Of a DNA stretch of 9,884 bases, positions 5,319-9,884 are shown one piece after another. Below the pieces are notes generated by a model. The model made no database searches and was not told the DNA's origin. It worked only from the letters and a program-made list of their open reading frames with translations. Each line of letters starts with the position of its first letter. Within the stretch, counting starts at the first letter, position 1. Source of the stretch: Lentisphaeria bacterium (GTDB lineage Bacteria; Verrucomicrobiota; Lentisphaeria; Victivallales; UBA1829); NCBI GenBank assembly GCA_003526375.1, contig DPDG01000063.1, forward strand, positions 1 through 9,884, given 5' to 3'. The translations under genes were made by a program, and so were the position numbers.

Positions 5319-7874
5319 ATGGAATACGATTTCACGAAAATCGAGAAAAAATGGCAGGATTACTGGGAACGGAACAAGACCTTCAAGACACCTGATTTTT
5401 CGGAAAAAAAGAAGCTTTATGTCCTTGACATGTTTCCTTATCCGAGTGGTGCGGGACTTCATGTCGGGCATCCGGAAGGATATACCGCGACCGATATCTA
5501 CTGCCGTTTCAAACGCATGACCGGACACAATGTCCTGCATCCGATGGGATGGGACGCATTCGGGCTTCCCGCCGAACAGTATGCGATCGAAACCGGAACG
5601 CATCCGGCGGTCACGACAAAGAAGAATGTCGATACCTTCAAGCGCCAGATCAAGTCCCTCGGATTCAGTTATGACTGGGATCGCGAGGTCAATACGACGG
5701 ACCCGAAATATTACCGCTGGACACAGTGGATCTTTTTACAGTTGTATAAGAAAGGACTCGCATATGTAGCGGAAGTCCCCGTGAACTGGTGTCCCGCCCT
5801 CGGAACCGTTCTTGCGAATGAGGAGGTCATCGACGGACGCAGCGAACGCGGCAACCATCCCGTGATCCGCAAGCCCATGAGGCAATGGGTGCTCAAGATC
5901 ACGGAATATGCGGAGCGTCTGCTTGCCGATATGGATGAACTCGACTGGCCGGAAGGCATCAAGGAGATGCAGCGCAACTGGATCGGCAAGTCCGAAGGCG
6001 CGGAGGTCACTTTCCGGATCGACGGAACAGAGGAGAAGGTGACGGTCTTCACGACGCGTCCCGATACGCTGTTCGGCGCGACTTATATGGTGCTCGCTCC
6101 CGAAAACCCTGTCGTTGACGCCATCACGGCTCCTGAATGCAGACAGGCGGTCGAGGACTACCGCAAGGTGGTTGCATCCAAGAGCGACCTCGACCGAACC
6201 GGGCTCAACAATGAAAAGACCGGCGTCTTTACCGGCGCTTATGCCGTCAATCCCGTCAACGGCGACAGGATTCCCGTCTGGATTGCCGACTATGTGCTGA
6301 TCTCTTACGGTACCGGCGCGATCATGGCTGTTCCCGCGCACGATACCCGCGACTTCGATTTCGCGGTCAAGTTCCATATTCCGATCAAGTGCATCATTGA
6401 GCCGGACCCGAAGGAAGCCGCCGCACTCAAGATCAATCCCGCCGACGTGTTTGCAGGAAAAGTCTGCTGGACAGGCGACGGCAAATCCGTCAACAGCGCT
6501 AACAATGAGGGACTTGACATCAACGGCATGGATGTGAAAACCGCGAAAGCGAAGACGATTGACTGGCTTGCCGCCCGCGGAATCGGACGCAAAATGACCA
6601 ATTACAAACTCCGCGACTGGCTGTTCAGCCGTCAGCGTTACTGGGGCGAGCCGTTCCCCGTCATCATTATGGAAGACGGTTCGATCCGGCTGGTGGATGA
6701 GAATGACCTGCCTGTAACTCTGCCCGATCTGCAGGATTTCAAACCTGCCGGAACCGGCGAATCTCCGCTTGCGAAGGCGGGGGAATGGCTTGATTACACA
6801 GACCCCGTGACCGGTATGAAAGGCCGCCGCGAGACGAACACCATGCCCCAGTGGGCGGGTTCCTGCTGGTATTATCTGCGTTATATCGACCCGCACAACG
6901 ACAAGGCGTTCATTGATCCTGAAAAGGAAAAATACTGGATGCCGGTCGATCTCTATGTCGGCGGTGCCGAACATGCGGTACTGCATCTGCTCTATGCCCG
7001 TTTCTGGCACAAGGTGCTGTACGATATCGGAGCGGTTTCCACGAAAGAGCCGTTCCACCGCCTTGTCAACCAGGGAATGATTCTCGGCACGTCCTATAAG
7101 AATGAACGCGGCGTCATCATCCCGACCGATCAGGTTGAGCTTACGGAAAACGGACCTGTCTGCAAGGCGACCGGCGAAAAGCTTGTCGAGTTCCCTGCGA
7201 AAATGTCCAAATCCCTGCGGAATGTGGTCAACCCCGACGATGTGATCCGTTCCTATGGCGCGGACAGTATGCGTCTTTACGAGATGTTCATGGGGCCGCT
7301 CGAAGCCGTCAAGCCGTGGAGTACACGCGGCGTCGAAGGCGTGTTCCGTTTCCTGAAGCGCGTCTGGCGCATGATTGCCGAAACGCCGGTCTGTGACGAC
7401 AAGCTGACGAAAGAGCAGGCGAAAGTTCTTCACGCGACGATCAAAAAGGTCACGGAAGATACCGATACCCTGAACTTCAATACGGCGATCAGCCAGATGA
7501 TGATCTTCGTCAACGAGTTTTCAAAATGTGAAAAAATGCCGCGCGAAGCCGCCGAAGCGTTTGTGAAGCTGATCAGCCCGTATGCGCCGCATATTGCCGA
7601 AGAATTGTGGGAGATCCTCGGCAACAAGGCGCCGGTCTCTCTTGCCGACTGGCCGAAATATTCGGAGGAGGTTTTGCAGGAGAATGAGATCGAAATCCTG
7701 ATTCAGGTCAACGGCAGGCCGCGCGAGCGCATGATGATGCCCGTGAACGCCGTTCCCGCTGAAATGGAAAAACTGGCGCTGGGCAATGCCAATGTTCAGA
7801 AACAGCTCGAAGGCAAAAACGTTGTGAAAGTGATCTGTGTTCCGAAACGCGTCGTGAACATCGTAGCCAAATAA
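5319..7874 (+). CDS. leuS: Leucyl-tRNA synthetase (class I)
   Basis: Charges tRNA-Leu with leucine in the cytoplasm, using ATP. The 851-residue length is typical of bacterial LeuRS. In order: the class I signature as HVGH (48-51) in YPSGAGLHVGHPEGY; the zinc-type insertion region beginning NWCPALGT; the CP1 editing domain with TTRPDT (245-250) and GTGAIMAVPAHD (331-342), used to hydrolyse mischarged tRNA; RYWGEPFPVI and WYYLRYIDP of the catalytic core; KMSKS (628-632); the helical anticodon-binding region around LISPYAPHIAEELWE; and the small C-terminal domain starting at about EILIQVNGRPRE. Both the synthetic and editing sites look intact. AAGGAG nine bases before the ATG at 5319 fixes the start; another ATG at 5312 is out of frame. 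It is the first gene of a rightward block, and the thioesterase begins 32 bases after its stop. Confidence 0.98.
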   Translation: MEYDFTKIEKKWQDYWERNKTFKTPDFSEKKKLYVLDMFPYPSGAGLHVGHPEGYTATDIYCRFKRMTGHNVLHPMGWDAFGLPAEQYAIETGTHPAVTTKKNVDTFKRQIKSLGFSYDWDREVNTTDPKYYRWTQWIFLQLYKKGLAYVAEVPVNWCPALGTVLANEEVIDGRSERGNHPVIRKPMRQWVLKITEYAERLLADMDELDWPEGIKEMQRNWIGKSEGAEVTFRIDGTEEKVTVFTTRPDTLFGATYMVLAPENPVVDAITAPECRQAVEDYRKVVASKSDLDRTGLNNEKTGVFTGAYAVNPVNGDRIPVWIADYVLISYGTGAIMAVPAHDTRDFDFAVKFHIPIKCIIEPDPKEAAALKINPADVFAGKVCWTGDGKSVNSANNEGLDINGMDVKTAKAKTIDWLAARGIGRKMTNYKLRDWLFSRQRYWGEPFPVIIMEDGSIRLVDENDLPVTLPDLQDFKPAGTGESPLAKAGEWLDYTDPVTGMKGRRETNTMPQWAGSCWYYLRYIDPHNDKAFIDPEKEKYWMPVDLYVGGAEHAVLHLLYARFWHKVLYDIGAVSTKEPFHRLVNQGMILGTSYKNERGVIIPTDQVELTENGPVCKATGEKLVEFPAKMSKSLRNVVNPDDVIRSYGADSMRLYEMFMGPLEAVKPWSTRGVEGVFRFLKRVWRMIAETPVCDDKLTKEQAKVLHATIKKVTEDTDTLNFNTAISQMMIFVNEFSKCEKMPREAAEAFVKLISPYAPHIAEELWEILGNKAPVSLADWPKYSEEVLQENEIEILIQVNGRPRERMMMPVNAVPAEMEKLALGNANVQKQLEGKNVVKVICVPKRVVNIVAK

Positions 7875-7906
7875 TTAAGGTATTGTAACCGGGGGGAGTT
7901 GTTGCA

Positions 7907-8647
7907 ATGGAAAGAATCTGGACCGATCATTTGACTGTCCGCCACCACGAGTGCGGACCGGATGCGAAATTGAAGCTGAATTCGCTGTTCGACTATCTTC
8001 AGGATGCGGCGGCGGGGCATGCGGATCACCTCGGTGTGGGGATTCAGTTTCTTGCGGAGCATCGTATGCTCTGGGTACTTTCGCGTGTGAAACTCAGGAT
8101 TGCGCGTATGCCTGCCATCGGCGAGAGGATATGCGTCACGACCTATCCGAGCGGCCCGGAGAAAATCTTCGCGACCCGCCAATATGCGGTCTGTGATGAA
8201 AAAGGGGAACTCATCATTTACGGCACGAGTTTCTGGCTCCTGCTCGACGGCGCGAAGTTCCGTCCCCTGAAGCCGCTTCAGCATCTGGGAAACGCCTTGC
8301 CGGCGAACGGAGATCAGATCCGTTATTTTTCCGGGCTGGACAAATTGGAAGGCAATCCGGCGGTTTCGGAACTGCGCGAATATACCGTAAGTCACTCGAT
8401 GATTGATGTGAACCGGCATTTGAATAATGCATATTATGCTTTCTTCACGAACGACGCGCTTGGAATGATGAGCGGCGCTTTCCGTTCCGTTTCGGAGATA
8501 CAGGTGAACTTCAACCATTCCGGCGCTCTCGGCGACCGTATCGTCTGCCGCGGATCGTTGTCCTCCGGCTGTTTTTATGTGGACGGCAGGTCGCCCGACG
8601 GTTCCGTCACCTTTTTTCAGGCGTCGGGAGCTGTGAATGATTTATAG
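7907..8647 (+). CDS. Acyl-ACP thioesterase (FatA/FatB-like, PF01643 type)
   Basis: Probably hydrolyses acyl-acyl carrier protein (or a related thioester) to free fatty acid in the cytoplasm. The 246 residues fit two tandem hotdog domains, about 1-125 and 150-246, the usual bacterial size for this family. The first holds the hallmark helix region SLFDYLQDAAAGHADHLG (26-43) and LSRVKLRI (58-65). The second holds the catalytic-loop motif DVNRHLNNAYY (167-177), in which Asp167, Asn169 and His171 match the D-x-N-x-H of plant and bacterial acyl-ACP thioesterases. In the later strand EIQVNFNHSGALGD (197-210), the position where many relatives carry Glu (EAxxGD) appears to be Ser205. That could alter activity or be a spacing difference. 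GGGGAG about eight bases before the ATG supports the start. It lies 32 bases after leuS and 45 bases before the MFS gene, consistent with one operon. Chain-length preference cannot be read from the sequence. Confidence 0.88.
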   Translation: MERIWTDHLTVRHHECGPDAKLKLNSLFDYLQDAAAGHADHLGVGIQFLAEHRMLWVLSRVKLRIARMPAIGERICVTTYPSGPEKIFATRQYAVCDEKGELIIYGTSFWLLLDGAKFRPLKPLQHLGNALPANGDQIRYFSGLDKLEGNPAVSELREYTVSHSMIDVNRHLNNAYYAFFTNDALGMMSGAFRSVSEIQVNFNHSGALGDRIVCRGSLSSGCFYVDGRSPDGSVTFFQASGAVNDL

Positions 8648-8692
8648 CGCCCCGCTTTCAATTCACTGTATTTAACTTCAAAAAGGAGAGAA

Positions 8693-9884
8693 ATGGCATC
8701 GTCGGACACGCTTCACTGGAAAAGAAATCTCGTATTGATGTGGCTTTCACAACTGTTGATTCTTTCCGGGTTTGCGGCGGTGATGCCGTTCATCCCGCTT
8801 TTCCTGAAGGATCAGCTTGGAATCATTGCCGAGGGAGAACGCGGCATTTATATGTCCATGTTCTATTTTTTCGGTGTGCTCGGTTATGCGATGTTCTGCC
8901 CGATCTGGGGCTCGCTGGCAGACCGTTTCGGCGTGCGTCCGATGCTTCTCCGCGGAACCTTTGTGACGGCTTTCATTTTCCCGCTCATGGGATACGTCAC
9001 AAGCGCATGGATGCTGATTGCCTTGCGCTTTCTTTCCGCCGCCTGTGCGGGGACGACTGCCGCCGCACAGACTCTGATCGTGAAAAACACGCCGGAAGAT
9101 AAACAGGGGTTTGCGCTCGGAACGCTCAGCACCGCGATCTGGGGCGGAACAATGCTCGGCAATGTGATCGGCGGGATCGTTGTGCATTATTACGGCTATA
9201 AATTTACTTTTATCGCCTGCGGCATCATGTATTTCATCGCCGGCATTTTCGTACTGTTCGCAAAGGATGATTTCAAGCCGGAGAAATCCACGGCTTCGCC
9301 TTATGTTGAGAAAATCCGGCATTACCGCCGTTCGCCTCTGCCCGCCTTTACGGTCGGGGTGTGGCTGATGTTCGTCCTGTTCATCTTTCTGGGGTTTGTG
9401 CGTTACTTTGAAATTCCATATATGGCGATGATGGTGGAAATTATCGACGGCCCTGCGAACGCCGCCTACTGGACGGGCATCATCGGTGCGTTTGTCGCGG
9501 TCGGTGCATTGCTTTCCGGCGTCGTGACCGGATACCTTGCGGATAAGGTGAGACCGTCGCTTCTGATTGTTCCGTCGCTTCTGATCTCCGCCGCGACCCT
9601 TGTTCTGCAGGCGTGTTCCCATAATCTCTGGGTATTCGGCGGAAGCCGCACGCTGATGTATTTCGCCGCGGGCGGCCTGATTCCCGTGTTTCAGAAGATT
9701 CTGTCCGGCGCGACTCCGAAGCGCAAGCGCGGCGCCGTGTTCGGCTGGGCATCCACTGCCCAGAATGTCGGCGTCATGCTGTCTACCGTGTTTGCCGGCT
9801 GGGTGATTTTCGCGTTCGGCACACGCGGCGTTTTTTATACGACGGCGATTCTTACGATTGCTAAAGTTTTCCTGAAACTGGTTC
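8693..9884 (+). CDS. Major facilitator superfamily transporter, DHA1-like, 3' end outside window
   Basis: An inner-membrane secondary transporter, probably a proton-coupled drug or metabolite efflux protein. 397 residues are visible before the window cuts the gene, with no stop codon reached. Hydrophobic segments lie at about 13-38, 51-72, 84-103, 106-130, 142-165, 169-190, 218-238, 258-282, 288-307, 312-334, 347-374 and 378 to the edge, which fits a 12-helix carrier with a longer central loop at 191-215. The loop 2-3 signature is GSLADRFGVRP (73-83), with a degenerate copy GYLADKVRP (280-288) in the second half. These features and the absence of a fused domain suggest the DHA1 drug:H+ antiporter branch. 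The substrate is unknown, and sugar or siderophore carriers of similar build cannot be excluded. AAGGAGAG just before the ATG at 8693 sets the start. It is the third gene of the leuS block. Confidence 0.88.
   Translation, partial: MASSDTLHWKRNLVLMWLSQLLILSGFAAVMPFIPLFLKDQLGIIAEGERGIYMSMFYFFGVLGYAMFCPIWGSLADRFGVRPMLLRGTFVTAFIFPLMGYVTSAWMLIALRFLSAACAGTTAAAQTLIVKNTPEDKQGFALGTLSTAIWGGTMLGNVIGGIVVHYYGYKFTFIACGIMYFIAGIFVLFAKDDFKPEKSTASPYVEKIRHYRRSPLPAFTVGVWLMFVLFIFLGFVRYFEIPYMAMMVEIIDGPANAAYWTGIIGAFVAVGALLSGVVTGYLADKVRPSLLIVPSLLISAATLVLQACSHNLWVFGGSRTLMYFAAGGLIPVFQKILSGATPKRKRGAVFGWASTAQNVGVMLSTVFAGWVIFAFGTRGVFYTTAILTIAKVFLKLV

Noticed and set aside
5736..7433. 565-codon open frame on the minus strand inside leuS
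   Set aside because: It is wholly antisense to a leuS with intact motifs, has no ribosome binding site, and its His/Arg/Asp-rich composition is what the complement of this codon use produces.
7796..8518. 240-codon minus-strand frame opposite the thioesterase
   Set aside because: It crosses the leuS end and overlaps the thioesterase motifs on the other strand, with no start signal.
8747..9622. 291-codon minus-strand frame opposite the MFS gene
   Set aside because: The plus strand encodes a clear 12-helix transporter; the opposite frame gives a very charged, low-information sequence typical of an antisense shadow.

Overview
The window reads as ordinary chromosomal DNA from a free-living or gut bacterium. 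It has roughly 50-55% GC by eye, dense genes, strong AGGAGG-type ribosome binding sites and sigma-70-like promoters. The gene set is cysK, mnmE, a tetratricopeptide-repeat protein, leuS, a two-hotdog acyl-ACP thioesterase and a major facilitator transporter. The style of the LeuRS (HVGH signature with a PSGAGLHVGHPEGY context) and of the TPR protein suggests the PVC group, perhaps Lentisphaerota (Victivallis-like). That placement is an impression from memory and was not tested.

Layout. Positions 1-276 hold no convincing gene. They contain a tandem 8-bp repeat at the window edge, hairpins, and a minus-strand frame that stays open from the cysK stop codon to the edge. Positions 277-3666 are a minus-strand block, read right to left: mnmE, an alpha/beta hydrolase, a possible 48-residue small ORF, then cysK. 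Positions 3667-3780 are a divergent intergenic region with two overlapping promoter candidates that share one TATATATA core. They would drive mnmE leftward and the TPR gene rightward. The TPR gene (3781-5184) ends at a textbook intrinsic terminator. A good promoter at 5252-5280 then starts a rightward block of leuS, acyl-ACP thioesterase and an MFS transporter, the last of which runs off the window.

How the genes fit together. Most are housekeeping: tRNA wobble modification (MnmE), leucyl-tRNA charging (LeuS) and cysteine synthesis (CysK). The hydrolase, thioesterase and MFS protein are accessory enzymes riding in the same transcription units. A functional link between thioesterase and transporter, such as release and export of an acyl product, is possible but speculative. 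I see no mobile element, CRISPR array, RNA gene or defence system. The features most worth a second look are the repeat-like stretch downstream of cysK, the small ORF abutting cysK, the symmetric divergent promoter and the uncharacterised TPR protein.
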